Positions 1 through 6,993 are shown, counted from the stretch's first letter. The stretch: 36,337 nucleotides of DNA from Bacteroidaceae bacterium (GCA_024693505.1 JAILKU010000049.1:1-36337), one strand, 5' to 3'. The notes: generated by a model from the sequence alone, not told the origin. Numbers and translations: made by a program.

Positions 1-492
1 GGTCGGAAGAAAATTGGCAATCTCGTCTGCATCAGCAGAGATTTCCTTTTTAGGCTTCGCTAATTTGAGTGGTTCGCCTTGTTTTGTGAAGCACTTCGAT
101 GCCAGTTCTTCCATCTTTACAACGGATAGTTTCTTAGCATCTATCAGATTACCATGCACTTTTCTAATCATCATTCTGGCAGTCTCTACCGTCTTCAGCC
201 ATGCGATAGGTCTCAGTTCTTCTGGCTGCTCTACTGAGAATCCCATGTAATATTGCCAGCATCCCAGTGTTGTGTCATCTGCTATGAATCCCCCTTTCAC
301 CAAGAACTCATACCACTGTCTACCTTCTTCCTCACTCCTGTTCAGTGGGAAGTGCGGATTCTGCTTTGAATTATCACTACCATAATTCTCAGAGCCATAC
401 TCATTAAGCGTTCCGTAATTGTTCACCACCTTGTTAACAACATTATAGAAATTGTTGGTGATGTCGCTATGTGATTTATTATCTTCTGCCAT
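1..492 (-). CDS. Unrecognised protein, C-terminus cut by the window edge; N-terminal motif shared with the upstream endonuclease
   Basis: An open frame reads from ATG at 492 to base 1 without a stop, giving 164 codons, so the gene continues beyond the window. Residues 11-27 read ITNNF-x3-V-x2-VVNN-x-G, matching the extreme C-terminus of the EcoRII-like endonuclease upstream. The rest is soluble-looking, with no signal peptide or membrane segment. It contains EEEGRQWYEFLVKGGFIADD, then a W/Y-rich stretch (CWQYYMGF), then PIAWLKTVETARMMIRKV. I recall similar orphan proteins in Bacteroidales but cannot name a family or function. It lies 289 bp after the endonuclease stop on the same strand, behind a strongly structured segment that ends in T6, so its expression may depend on read-through. 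The reading frame is firm; the function is unknown. Confidence 0.75.
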   Translation of the reverse strand, partial: MAEDNKSHSDITNNFYNVVNKVVNNYGTLNEYGSENYGSDNSKQNPHFPLNRSEEEGRQWYEFLVKGGFIADDTTLGCWQYYMGFSVEQPEELRPIAWLKTVETARMMIRKVHGNLIDAKKLSVVKMEELASKCFTKQGEPLKLAKPKKEISADADEIANFLPT

Positions 493-526
493 TTTTATTC
501 GTCTTAACGTTCCTTTGTTTTCTACA

Positions 527-705
527 AAAAAGACGAGGGCACGTATTCGTATACAATTAAAGACCCAGGCTTCTCACGACCTACTCTTAAAACTGCAACA
601 CGACCGCCGCCCTCGCTGTGAATTTATCACGCGATGCGATGGTCGCATATCTTCTAAGAGTTTGTGGGCCAACGGCCCGATGTGAGAATTTGGGTCTTTA
701 AAGAC
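527..705 (-). ncRNA. Candidate structured RNA or intercistronic regulatory element with pseudoknot and T-tract
   Basis: Several nested inverted repeats are visible. Outer stem P1 pairs 557-567 with 691-701 (11 bp) and 571-577 with 682-688 (7 bp), separated by a small internal loop. Inside it, P2 pairs 583-589 with 655-661 (7 bp). Hairpins are 634-639/643-648 (6 bp, 3-nt loop), 666-670/674-678 (5 bp GC, 3-nt loop) and 614-621/627-633 (7 bp with a bulge). A 7-bp segment in the internal loop (609-615) is complementary to 534-540, outside P1, and on the minus strand that 3' partner is followed by TC and then T6 (531-526). The long-range pairing therefore looks like a pseudoknot or conditional terminator. 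No promoter of the TAnnTTTG type was found directly upstream, so it is probably part of the restriction-modification transcript. No known RNA family was recognised. Confidence 0.5.
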
Positions 706-781
706 TGCGATAACTTCGCTTCTGTATTAACTGAATTTTAAATGTCTATTTCTTGCTTTACCTTATTATAATAATTCCACA

Positions 782-2128
782 CTATTTTTTCTCACCACCC
801 TTGTTGTTTACAACTTGGTCAACCTTCCCATGGAAGTTGTTGGTGATGTTTACTTCAACCTTCGGTTTACCTGTCAGTACTTCTGTTACTTCTTCAACTT
901 GAACGCTGGTGTCTACAACGGTCTTATTTCCTCTACGCATCGGAAAATGCTTTGGCATTCGTTCCTGTCTCTCTCTTACCAAATTTATAAAGCTGCTCAG
1001 CGTACTGAGGCTTGACTGATATTCTTCTGGGAAAGTACCGATATGGTTCTCAGGTACCACAAGTAATACCTTCTCGGCAGCCATCTCCTTCAACTGATTT
1101 CTGGAGATACCTGGTTGCAGAGTGAACAGATACTTCTCATCCACACGATCTGCCTCGGTGGTTACTTGACGCCAACGGTCTTTACAGGTTGTTTTGGCAC
1201 CAAGCACGGTTATGTCATCTGCAGGGAACTCGAAGTTATGATAGCATTCACTATTGGGGAACAAGAAATCGGGCTTCTTGTTATTCTCAGTAACGGCTTG
1301 CTCCTCAAAAATCAAATCCTCTGCATCGAATATGGCAGAAAGATGGTGTTCCAACGATTTACCGGCACGTGATTTGCGGCGGTTCAGAATCTTGTTGGAG
1401 AAATCAATCAAAGACTGGCAATCCTCAAAAGGCTGCGTATAGATAGGCTTATATACCTTCTCTTCCAAACTACGGAAAAGTTCCCATTCTGCCGAATACC
1501 AGCTCATGAGAATCTTGTCGGGAGTCTTTCTGATTTGTTCTGGGGTTACGTTGTTCAGGCGATTGTAAATGTCCTGTGCCATCTTTCCCATTTCATACGT
1601 CATGGGGAAATCCTGAAGATCCTTGATTCTCTCCATTATGGCAAGTCGTAGCATATCACCTTCATCACGAGCCTGCGACAAGTCAATAATCTGATTAGTC
1701 TGCTCTGTTGAGAGGTTAAAGTACGACAGAAAGGATTCAATATCATCGTCGCTTTCCAAGACAAACGCCTTGTAATAATCCGTATCTATCTCAGCAATGA
1801 CGATAAGACTGCCTACATATCTGTCTTGCAAGAATTCAAAGTTCCTGCCAAAACGGGTGATACGGTATTCATTTCGGGTTCCTTGTCCATAATATATGAA
1901 GCGACTGGCAGTCTCAATATCGTTCTGCCATTTGATAGTGACCCATTTCTCACGGTTTTCGCCTTTACGGCACCGTTCACCAAACAACAGAGGGGCTGCA
2001 TTCTTGGGGATATAGAATCCTGCTTGATGCGAACCGGTGGAGCCGGCATCGTTGCCAGTAATGAAGCGACAGAACGATGTCTTGGCGGTCTTTACGGCCT
2101 GTATTGATAAATCAAGTAACTCGCTCAT
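782..2128 (-). CDS. Type II restriction endonuclease, EcoRII-like, with a C-terminal extension
   Basis: Predicted to cut unmethylated DNA at a CCWGG-like site. EcoRII binds with an N-terminal effector domain and cuts with a C-terminal PD-(D/E)xK domain. Residues 19-41 (FCRFITGNDAGSTGSHQAGF region) match the EcoRII N-terminal DNA-binding domain. The nuclease domain shows Glu260 (KSLEHHL), Pro286-Asp287 (KPDFLFP) and Lys312 in AKTTCKDRWRQ. At 448 aa it exceeds EcoRII (about 400 aa). The surplus is a tail of about 55 residues after FINLVRERQ that ends in ITNNF-x3-V-x2-VVNN-x-G at residues 428-444. That tail is not part of the usual enzyme. ATG at 2128 starts 1 nt after the methyltransferase stop, so translation is coupled. 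Specificity is inferred from family resemblance only. Confidence 0.9.
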   Translation of the reverse strand: MSELLDLSIQAVKTAKTSFCRFITGNDAGSTGSHQAGFYIPKNAAPLLFGERCRKGENREKWVTIKWQNDIETASRFIYYGQGTRNEYRITRFGRNFEFLQDRYVGSLIVIAEIDTDYYKAFVLESDDDIESFLSYFNLSTEQTNQIIDLSQARDEGDMLRLAIMERIKDLQDFPMTYEMGKMAQDIYNRLNNVTPEQIRKTPDKILMSWYSAEWELFRSLEEKVYKPIYTQPFEDCQSLIDFSNKILNRRKSRAGKSLEHHLSAIFDAEDLIFEEQAVTENNKKPDFLFPNSECYHNFEFPADDITVLGAKTTCKDRWRQVTTEADRVDEKYLFTLQPGISRNQLKEMAAEKVLLVVPENHIGTFPEEYQSSLSTLSSFINLVRERQERMPKHFPMRRGNKTVVDTSVQVEEVTEVLTGKPKVEVNITNNFHGKVDQVVNNKGGEKK

Positions 2129-2129
2129 T

Positions 2130-3428
2130 CTATTGTACAGTTTGCATGGTTTGTACTAATTGCTCTGATACAGCAGTAATCAATGGCACGATAACAGAAT
2201 TACCACACTGGCGATACGCCTGCACATCTGACACTGCACTCAAAATATAGTTATCAGGATAGCCCATCAGTCTTGCGCATTCACGAGGCGAAAGCTTTCT
2301 CGGATTCATTCCATTCCCCTGCGGTATCAGGATTTCAGAGCCATCCTTATAATATCTTGCGCTAAGTGTACGACTGATGCCGTTCAAATCAACAAGTCCA
2401 TACCCAAACCCATTACCTTTGGCACGATGTTTCTCCGCATAGTTCTGAAGATAAGTCCACAGCTTATCACTAAGGGTGTACTTCGGGTCTATGTTTGGGT
2501 CTAGAATCTCCCTGATACTACGGGTTGCCTGATGCTGTTCAGGGAATGCGAAATGTTCTTCACCATGATATCGGTCTTCATCGAAACCTACAATCATGAT
2601 TCTCTCTCGGTGCTGTGGAACGTACGTCTGTCCGTCCATCACCAAATAGTGGACAGAATACCTCAACTCCCTCAGGGTTTCATATATCACACGGAAGGTG
2701 TTACCCTTATCATGGGAAGTCAGATTCTTCACGTTTTCCAAGAAGAATGCCTTCGGACGGTGGGTACTAATGATATCGGCAACATCAAAGAACAAAGTTC
2801 CTTGGGTTTTATCCTTGAAACCTGTTTCTCTGCCAAGGCTCTTCTTTTTTGAAACACCAGCGATAGAGAATGGCTGGCAAGGAAAACCAGCACACAGCAC
2901 ATCAAAATGTTCTGGAATATAACTCTTTGTTACCTCCTTAGTGATGTCACCAAAGGGCATCTCGCCAAAGTTCGCCAAATAGGTACGTTGGGCATACTTG
3001 TTCCACTCCGAAGAGAACACGCACTTACCACCCTGTGCTTGCATTGCAAGTCGGAAACCACCCATGCCGGCAAAGAGGTCGATAAATGTAAAGTTCGGCT
3101 GTTGAGGATCAGGGAAAGGAACCTTAAAGAACTCACGGAACATGTCAAATTCCAATGGGTTGTCTGCCGCATAGGCAATCTCCTCGTCAGTAAAGTCATC
3201 AAGCCTGTCCTTATATTCCAAGAACTCACGTATCAGAGCCATCAGCTCATTGCGCCGCTCTTGGACTTCTATTTGCGTTCCCTCAAAATCAGTAGTATGC
3301 AAATAGTGACTCAATGCCGCTATCTGATTCTCGTATGAGGTTTCGCCATATATCTTCAAACCGTTTTCGTCGACTTCCTCGGGGAAAGCCGACAACTTCG
3401 GTTCGTCGTTTATCTTTTTAATTGCCAT
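2130..3428 (-). CDS. DNA (cytosine-5)-methyltransferase, Dcm/M.EcoRII-like
   Basis: Transfers methyl from S-adenosylmethionine to C5 of cytosine and would protect the host from the adjoining endonuclease. Motifs in order: [13 protein letters not shown] (SAM loop, about residue 116), AGFPCQPFS (catalytic Cys184), FLENVKNL (motif VI), [11 protein letters not shown] (motif VIII), [12 protein letters not shown] (motif IX) and QCGNSVIVP (motif X). The target-recognition stretch [20 protein letters not shown] is very close to Dcm/M.EcoRII, which methylate the inner C of CCWGG. An upstream in-frame ATG exists at 3473. I prefer 3428 because a perfect promoter -7 box (TATCTTTGC, 3437-3445) sits between the two, so the longer start would lie upstream of transcription. 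It is the first gene of the restriction-modification operon. Confidence 0.93.
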   Translation of the reverse strand: MAIKKINDEPKLSAFPEEVDENGLKIYGETSYENQIAALSHYLHTTDFEGTQIEVQERRNELMALIREFLEYKDRLDDFTDEEIAYAADNPLEFDMFREFFKVPFPDPQQPNFTFIDLFAGMGGFRLAMQAQGGKCVFSSEWNKYAQRTYLANFGEMPFGDITKEVTKSYIPEHFDVLCAGFPCQPFSIAGVSKKKSLGRETGFKDKTQGTLFFDVADIISTHRPKAFFLENVKNLTSHDKGNTFRVIYETLRELRYSVHYLVMDGQTYVPQHRERIMIVGFDEDRYHGEEHFAFPEQHQATRSIREILDPNIDPKYTLSDKLWTYLQNYAEKHRAKGNGFGYGLVDLNGISRTLSARYYKDGSEILIPQGNGMNPRKLSPRECARLMGYPDNYILSAVSDVQAYRQCGNSVIVPLITAVSEQLVQTMQTVQ

Positions 3429-3436
3429 AATTGGCT

Positions 3437-3445
3437 GCAAAGATA
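3437..3445 (-). promoter_or_regulatory. Promoter -7 box of the methyltransferase operon; near-leaderless start
   Basis: TATCTTTGC on the minus strand matches the Bacteroidota TAnnTTTGC element exactly. Only 8 nt separate it from the ATG at 3428, so transcription should begin at or within a few bases of the start codon. A TTG further upstream is about 25 nt away, longer than the usual 19-21, so the -33 element is weak. Confidence 0.65.
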
Positions 3446-3550
3446 CGAATTTCCTGCGAAAAAGTTTCTTCAAAAAAGAGAAATCACCTTATTATATGCG
3501 CAAATGAAAGATTTTTTAACAGATTGTTCCTTGGAATGGCGAAATATGGG

Positions 3551-3765
3551 AGGTTATAAAGTTATAACTTATAACTCCTGACATTTACATTTTCGTAAGT
3601 TATGGGATGCCTTGGACGGTGATGAAGAGAGGTATGGGTAGAGAGAATCATAATTATATAATTTATTATTATATATTATATATAATATATAATAATAAAA
3701 ATTTCTGTTCAAGTAAAATACTGGAATTAAGATGTCAGGTGTCAGGAGTTATAAGTTTATAACCT
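3551..3765. repeat. Inverted-repeat element enclosing a perfect 38-nt AT palindrome
   Basis: The ends are inverted repeats: 3551-3560 pairs with 3756-3765 (10 bp) and 3568-3583 with 3740-3755 (16 bp, perfect), with a 7-nt bulge on the left. Roughly 150 bp lie between, containing only A/T in a perfect palindrome at 3662-3699. No reading frame fits inside. The layout resembles a miniature inverted-repeat element or a large intergenic cruciform. No clear target-site duplication was seen. It separates the divergent methyltransferase and HU-like promoters. Confidence 0.7.
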
Positions 3766-3795
3766 GCATTTTTTGAAAAATAATTGCCGTTTTTC

Positions 3796-3841
3796 TTGCA
3801 CAATTCAGGAAAAATTCGTACCTTTGCAACAAAGTTGCAAA
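3796..3841 (+). promoter_or_regulatory. Promoter of the HU-like gene, with a hairpin overlapping the -7 box
   Basis: TTG at 3796-3798, a 20-nt spacer and TACCTTTGC at 3819-3827 form a textbook Bacteroidota promoter. An 8-bp perfect inverted repeat (3823-3830 with 3834-3841, 3-nt loop) overlaps the box and the expected start site. It could be an operator or a 5' hairpin of the transcript. The 5' leader before ATG 3998 would be about 160 nt. Confidence 0.75.
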
Positions 3842-3997
3842 AAGGACATAAAGCAACGAAAATTGCGGCATAACTACAGAGTAAATTTTTCTTAGTGCAC
3901 GAGAAAGTTTTGTATAGTATAACCGCAAAACACGGAAGAAAGGAATAGGTTTTAAGGAAGCGGAAAAGTTTTTACAACCCTTAAAATTTATAATTTT

Positions 3998-4564
3998 ATG
4001 GCACTTAAGGTAAAGGCAGTAGAAAGACTGCTGAAGTTTACGAAAGACGAGAATGATCCAGGTGTTTACCGCTATGTGATGAAGGCCGACCTGTACACCA
4101 GCCTCAGCCAGGCAAAGGTGATCCGCGAGGCTGCCCTCAGGAGCGGCGTGAGCCAGGGCGTGATGAAGGCCTGCTGGGATGCAGCCGGCGAGGTGATTAA
4201 GGCATGGGCTACGGAGGGCCACTCGGTGGCACTGCCAGGACTGGGCTCTATGCGTTTCGGCCTGCGCAGCAAGGCCGTAGAGGACGTGAACGACGTGAAG
4301 ACCAGCCTGATTGAGAGCCGTCGCATCATCTTCACTCCCTCTGTGGACCTGAAGGACGAGCTGGCCAACACCAGTATCCAGATCACCTGCATCGACCGCA
4401 ACGGTAAGGAGGTGAAGCGCGTCACCAGCACCAGCGGCGACGTGGAAGACCCCGAGGGCGGCGACGACAACGGCGGCGGTTCTAACGAGAATGAAAACCA
4501 AAACCAAAGCGGTGGCGGTAGCGGCAACGGCGGAAACGACGATCCTGACAACGGGATGGAGTAG
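3998..4564 (+). CDS. HU-like DNA-binding protein with Gly/Asn-rich tail (HU-HIG type)
   Basis: A 188-aa member of the Bacteroidota HU-related family. Residues 1-125 carry the HU/IHF-like fold: MALKVKAVERLLKF, KVIREAALRSGVSQGVMKAC helices, then the DNA-binding beta arm region (LPGLGSMRFGLRSKA ... SRRIIFTPSVDLKDEL). Residues from about 145 to the end are low-complexity Gly/Asn/Asp/Gln, the 'glycine-rich' variant of the family. It likely acts in the nucleoid. In related genomes this gene is commonly followed by the smalltalk peptide and a cell-wall amidase; here the smalltalk gene is present and a P5-like protein is inserted between them. It has its own strong promoter. Confidence 0.88.
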   Translation: MALKVKAVERLLKFTKDENDPGVYRYVMKADLYTSLSQAKVIREAALRSGVSQGVMKACWDAAGEVIKAWATEGHSVALPGLGSMRFGLRSKAVEDVNDVKTSLIESRRIIFTPSVDLKDELANTSIQITCIDRNGKEVKRVTSTSGDVEDPEGGDDNGGGSNENENQNQSGGGSGNGGNDDPDNGME

Positions 4565-4600
4565 AAGACCGAGCCCCTGCCCCTCTTTGAGGGGACAATT

Positions 4601-4628
4601 GACAATGAACAATGGACAATGAACAATG
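4601..4628 (+). repeat. 14-bp direct repeat, two exact copies
   Basis: Two exact tandem copies of a 14-bp unit (4601-4614 and 4615-4628) lie just after the HU-like gene. They follow a 6-bp hairpin (cccctc/gagggg) near 4581-4594. Short tandem units of this kind are common in Prevotella spacers. Confidence 0.7.
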
Positions 4629-4643
4629 AACTCCTGGAGAAGT

Positions 4644-4692
4644 GAGCAAGGGCGCAGCCTAATTATGAATTATGAATTATGAATTATGAATT
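4644..4692 (+). repeat. Direct repeat copy 1 (with 7-bp tandem ATTATGA units) at the start of the P5-like gene
   Basis: A module of about 45 bp starting gagcaagggcgcagc and running into four 7-bp units that each contain an ATG. It recurs nearly identically at 5177-5220. Only the ATG at 4679 opens the P5-like frame; those at 4665, 4672 and 4686 run into stops within a few codons. Confidence 0.8.
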
Positions 4693-5152
4693 GAGTAAAG
4701 TGTCTCGTGGAATACGTAATAACAACCCCCTGAACATCAGGCGCAACCCAGCCAATAAGTGGCTGGGCCTGCGCCCCGTTCAGGCTGACCCCAGTTTTTG
4801 CCAGTTCGTGAGCATGGAGTACGGCCTGCGGGCAGCTATCAAGCTTATGCGGAACTACATCCGCAACGGAGCAAACACCCCCCGCCTGATCATCACCCGT
4901 TGGGCACCACCCGGCGAGAACCAGACGGACAGCTACGTACAGCATGCCTGCCAGCGGGCAGGACTCGACCCCGACAAGCCCGTTTCCTGCTGGGATGACC
5001 TACGCAAGCTCATTAAGGCAATGTCGTGGATTGAGAGCCGATATGAGCCTACTGACAGCGAACTGGACGAGGCAAGAAGACCCTACAGACCCTCCCCCCT
5101 CCCCTCCCTTATAGGGAGGGGAGGGGAATGTCTTGGAAGCTGGAGGCGCTAG
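4679..5152 (+). CDS. Phage structural protein P5-like domain protein
   Basis: The 157-aa product contains RGIRNNNPLNIRR near the N-terminus and SMEYGLRAAIKLMRNYI, the hallmark of the 'structural protein P5' family (PRD1 virion protein relatives, widespread in Bacteroidota genomes and prophages). It also has TRWAPPGENQTDSYV and a conserved C-terminal helix. The first six residues (MNYELS) are encoded by the tandem repeat, so an internal start is possible, but no better one is visible. The last 25 codons run through a GC-rich 14-bp hairpin (5096-5126), so the native C-terminus may have been replaced by repeat sequence. No neighbouring phage genes are present. The role is unknown; the family resemblance is clear. 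Confidence 0.75.
   Translation: MNYELSKVSRGIRNNNPLNIRRNPANKWLGLRPVQADPSFCQFVSMEYGLRAAIKLMRNYIRNGANTPRLIITRWAPPGENQTDSYVQHACQRAGLDPDKPVSCWDDLRKLIKAMSWIESRYEPTDSELDEARRPYRPSPLPSLIGRGGECLGSWRR
5096..5126. repeat. Perfect 14-bp GC hairpin inside the 3' end of the P5-like frame
   Basis: Runs of C and T at 5096-5109 are perfectly complementary to 5113-5126, with a 3-nt loop (TAT). It resembles the palindromic units dispersed in Bacteroidota spacers and has been captured into the end of the P5-like reading frame. No T-run follows. Confidence 0.8.
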
Positions 5153-5176
5153 GAGTAGGATAGCGCCAGGAGCAAC

Positions 5177-5220
5177 GAGCAAGGGCGCAGCTTAATTATG
5201 AATTATGAATTATGAATTAA
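5177..5220 (+). repeat. Direct repeat copy 2, upstream of the smalltalk gene
   Basis: Near-identical to 4644-4692 (one C/T change in the first part, one fewer 7-bp unit). It lies directly before the next small gene, so the two repeats bracket the P5-like gene like a cassette. Confidence 0.8.
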
Positions 5221-5223
5221 ACT

Positions 5224-5331
5224 ATGAGTAAAGAAACGATAAAATTTATTATTCAGCTCATCATCAGCATACTGACGGCCATCATGACCACTCTGGGCGT
5301 AACAAGCTGCATGGGAGCATTACACATCTGA
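5224..5331 (+). CDS. Smalltalk protein (35-aa membrane peptide)
   Basis: ATG at 5224 opens a 35-codon frame. A charged start (MSKETIK) is followed by one hydrophobic helix (FIIQLIISILTAIMTTLGV) and TSCMGALHI. This matches the tiny 'smalltalk' family seen across Bacteroidales beside HU-like genes. It is probably an inner-membrane or lipoprotein-like peptide: the TSC could be a lipobox, but this is uncertain. It is followed by a terminator at 5375-5401. Its function is not known. Confidence 0.8.
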   Translation: MSKETIKFIIQLIISILTAIMTTLGVTSCMGALHI

Positions 5332-5374
5332 TAGTCATAACCGGACTTTAGCTCTTTTAACCTCTTTAAGCAGA

Positions 5375-5401
5375 AGCCCCTGCCATTTGGCAGAGGCTTT
5401 T
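5375..5401 (+). terminator. Rho-independent terminator after the smalltalk gene
   Basis: A stem of about 11 bp with one mismatch (5375-5385 with 5388-5398) and a small loop, followed by TTTTG. It closes the HU-like/P5-like/smalltalk transcript. Confidence 0.7.
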
Positions 5402-5526
5402 GACTTTCGGTCTAAAATCGACGCGACTTGGCCAAATGAAAGCGAGTTTTCGTCTCAGCTCTCACTCCTTTTGCATTTAGTGATTTGCGATTTTAATGCC
5501 CTGCCAAGAACTTTTCCTAACCGGGA

Positions 5527-5581
5527 GGATGCACCAATCATGATGCATCCTTCTTTTCATTACTTACTGCCCGTCAGGCAG
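5527..5581. terminator. Conserved double-hairpin 3' element, copy 1
   Basis: Two hairpins lie just downstream of the 62-aa peptide stop on the minus strand: ctgcc/ggcag at 5567-5571/5577-5581 and ggatgca/tgcatcc at 5527-5533/5544-5550. The same two hairpins, in the same order and nearly the same sequence, follow the paralogous peptide at 25477-25534. They are likely a terminator or 3'-end stabiliser. On the plus strand the second hairpin is followed by a T-rich run. Confidence 0.6.
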
Positions 5582-5593
5582 TTTCTTTCTCGC

Positions 5594-5782
5594 CTACCAC
5601 CAGAGGTTATCCAACAGACCGTTGTTCTGCTTTACGCTAGGTACTATTGTTCCGCCGGTATCCACACCACCGTAGCCACCAAAACCACCGAGGCCAGTTG
5701 TACCGAGCGTACTCTGGGCTATCATTCTCTCTGTGTTGAGCTTAACGACCTTTATGGCCGGAGCTATATATGTCTTCTTCAT
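5594..5782 (-). CDS. 62-aa Trp-Trp-ending peptide, paralogue of the one at 25550-25729
   Basis: The sequence begins MKKTYIAPAIKVVKLNTERM, followed by IAQS, a Gly-rich middle (TTGLGGFGGYGG) and the end NNGLLDNLWW. It has no clear signal peptide or membrane helix. The ATG overlaps the TGA of the upstream secreted protein (ATGA), so translation is coupled. The first 24 residues are nearly identical to the 59-aa paralogue 20 kb away, while the middle differs. The last part again keeps a K-Q-x-N...LL-x-N-x-WW pattern. The conserved leader with a variable Gly-rich core recalls processed-peptide precursors, but no maturation gene was seen. The function is unknown. Confidence 0.8.
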   Translation of the reverse strand: MKKTYIAPAIKVVKLNTERMIAQSTLGTTGLGGFGGYGGVDTGGTIVPSVKQNNGLLDNLWW

Positions 5783-6993
5783 TTTACAAGTACCTTTTTA
5801 TTGTTGATAATATAAATTCCCTTGCCTGCCTTCTCCACGCGACGGCCAGCGAGGTCGTAGATTTCGCCATCTTGAATGTTTGAACCGTTGAAAGATTGAA
5901 CATCCTCAATCCCCGTCGTGCCGTCCAAGGTGAACTTCATCTTGACTGGGGCTGAAGCGGCATAGGCGGCCAGCACGTCCTGGAAGTAGAAGTAGCCGCG
6001 ATATCCCTTCATGTTCGTCTTCCCAGTGGAATACCAGAACTTATTGCTGTTCAGGAACAGACATTCCTCATCGATGAGCGTCGGCACATAGCTGCCCGTG
6101 AACGAGCCCAGGGTTCCCTTTGATTTCTTGCCCACCGATACTGCGGGGTCATCCTCGGGAGCGATGTCCACGCCGTCCACGGTGAATTCCGTCACGGCCG
6201 ACGACACCTTGATCACATAGGGGTGATTGGCCTCAATGGCTGTCACGCTGCTGAACGTCACATCTATGGCCAGTGCATTGTCGCTGGCATCATATTCGGT
6301 GGTCTCCCAGCCCGTAAAGTCTGCCAACTGCACATCGCTGCCGAAAGCGGCCTTCGCCTGGGCCTCGCTCATGGCAAAGGGCAGGCAGATGGTGCTCCAT
6401 TCATTGGCATTGATGGCGCGTTTCACCCGGACATTCACACCAGTAGCGGAAGTAGGAGCTGTTGTGGAGTTCTCGTCAAGGATTGTACGTCCGTCGCTCG
6501 GTTCGCCGATGGTGATATTGAAGTTCACACCCGCAAGGGGGTGCCCAATCTGGTCATTACCCTGCTTCTCTGAGAAAACAACGTTTGTCACACTTGCAGG
6601 AATGACCGTTCCTTTCTCCAACGAGGCATCAGCCTGCAAAGTGACTCTCATCAGTACGGCTCCTTCCGGCAAATTGCGATTTGACGCTGAGACACAGGTC
6701 ATCGAATAGACATTACCTACTTTGCCTACGCTGAAACCATGATCGGTCCCGCTGCTGCCAAGTTCTGCTATTACATATCCTTCACCGTCTGTTTTCAGCG
6801 ACAAGCCGTCAGCCAGTTCGATATCCAACTGGAAGGCGTTGAAACTTGTCTCAAACGATGAACCAATCTCCAAAGTCACTTCACCACCTTTGGGAACAGT
6901 GACATCACTCACGGTAATGACATCCGTAGCATTTGCACCTGCCATGTATGTCAGAAGCATGGCAAATGCGGAAAAGATTCTTTTTGCTTTCAT
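5779..6993 (-). CDS. Secreted cohesin-like domain protein with T9SS-type C-terminal tail
   Basis: A 404-aa exported protein. Residues 1-22 form a signal peptide ending MAGANA. Residues 23-162 look like a cohesin-fold beta-sandwich (ITVSDVTVPKGGEVTLEIG ... FNAFQLDIELADGL ... VNFNITIG). A Prevotella-type beta domain follows (RAINANEWSTICLPFAMSEA). The end, GEIYDLAGRRVEK ... GIYIINNKKVLVK, resembles a type IX secretion sorting domain, so surface attachment is likely. It lies 45 nt after the LRR-dockerin gene and overlaps the small peptide downstream, forming one transcript. The 393-aa protein at 25726-26907 is a paralogue with the same order of domains. Whether the cohesin-like domain binds dockerins is not shown. 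Confidence 0.8.
   Translation of the reverse strand: MKAKRIFSAFAMLLTYMAGANATDVITVSDVTVPKGGEVTLEIGSSFETSFNAFQLDIELADGLSLKTDGEGYVIAELGSSGTDHGFSVGKVGNVYSMTCVSASNRNLPEGAVLMRVTLQADASLEKGTVIPASVTNVVFSEKQGNDQIGHPLAGVNFNITIGEPSDGRTILDENSTTAPTSATGVNVRVKRAINANEWSTICLPFAMSEAQAKAAFGSDVQLADFTGWETTEYDASDNALAIDVTFSSVTAIEANHPYVIKVSSAVTEFTVDGVDIAPEDDPAVSVGKKSKGTLGSFTGSYVPTLIDEECLFLNSNKFWYSTGKTNMKGYRGYFYFQDVLAAYAASAPVKMKFTLDGTTGIEDVQSFNGSNIQDGEIYDLAGRRVEKAGKGIYIINNKKVLVK

Noticed and set aside
527..705. Retron or group II intron RNA
   Set aside because: No reverse transcriptase in the window and no recognisable intron domain V or retron branching region.
3749..4612. 287-aa minus-strand open frame over the HU-like gene
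   Set aside because: Antisense to a recognisable HU-like gene with its own perfect promoter; the frame shows only hydrophobic/His-rich antisense composition and no domain.
5387..5815. 142-aa plus-strand open frame over the 62-aa peptide
   Set aside because: The minus-strand peptide is conserved with its paralogue in frame; the plus-strand frame is not kept at the second locus.
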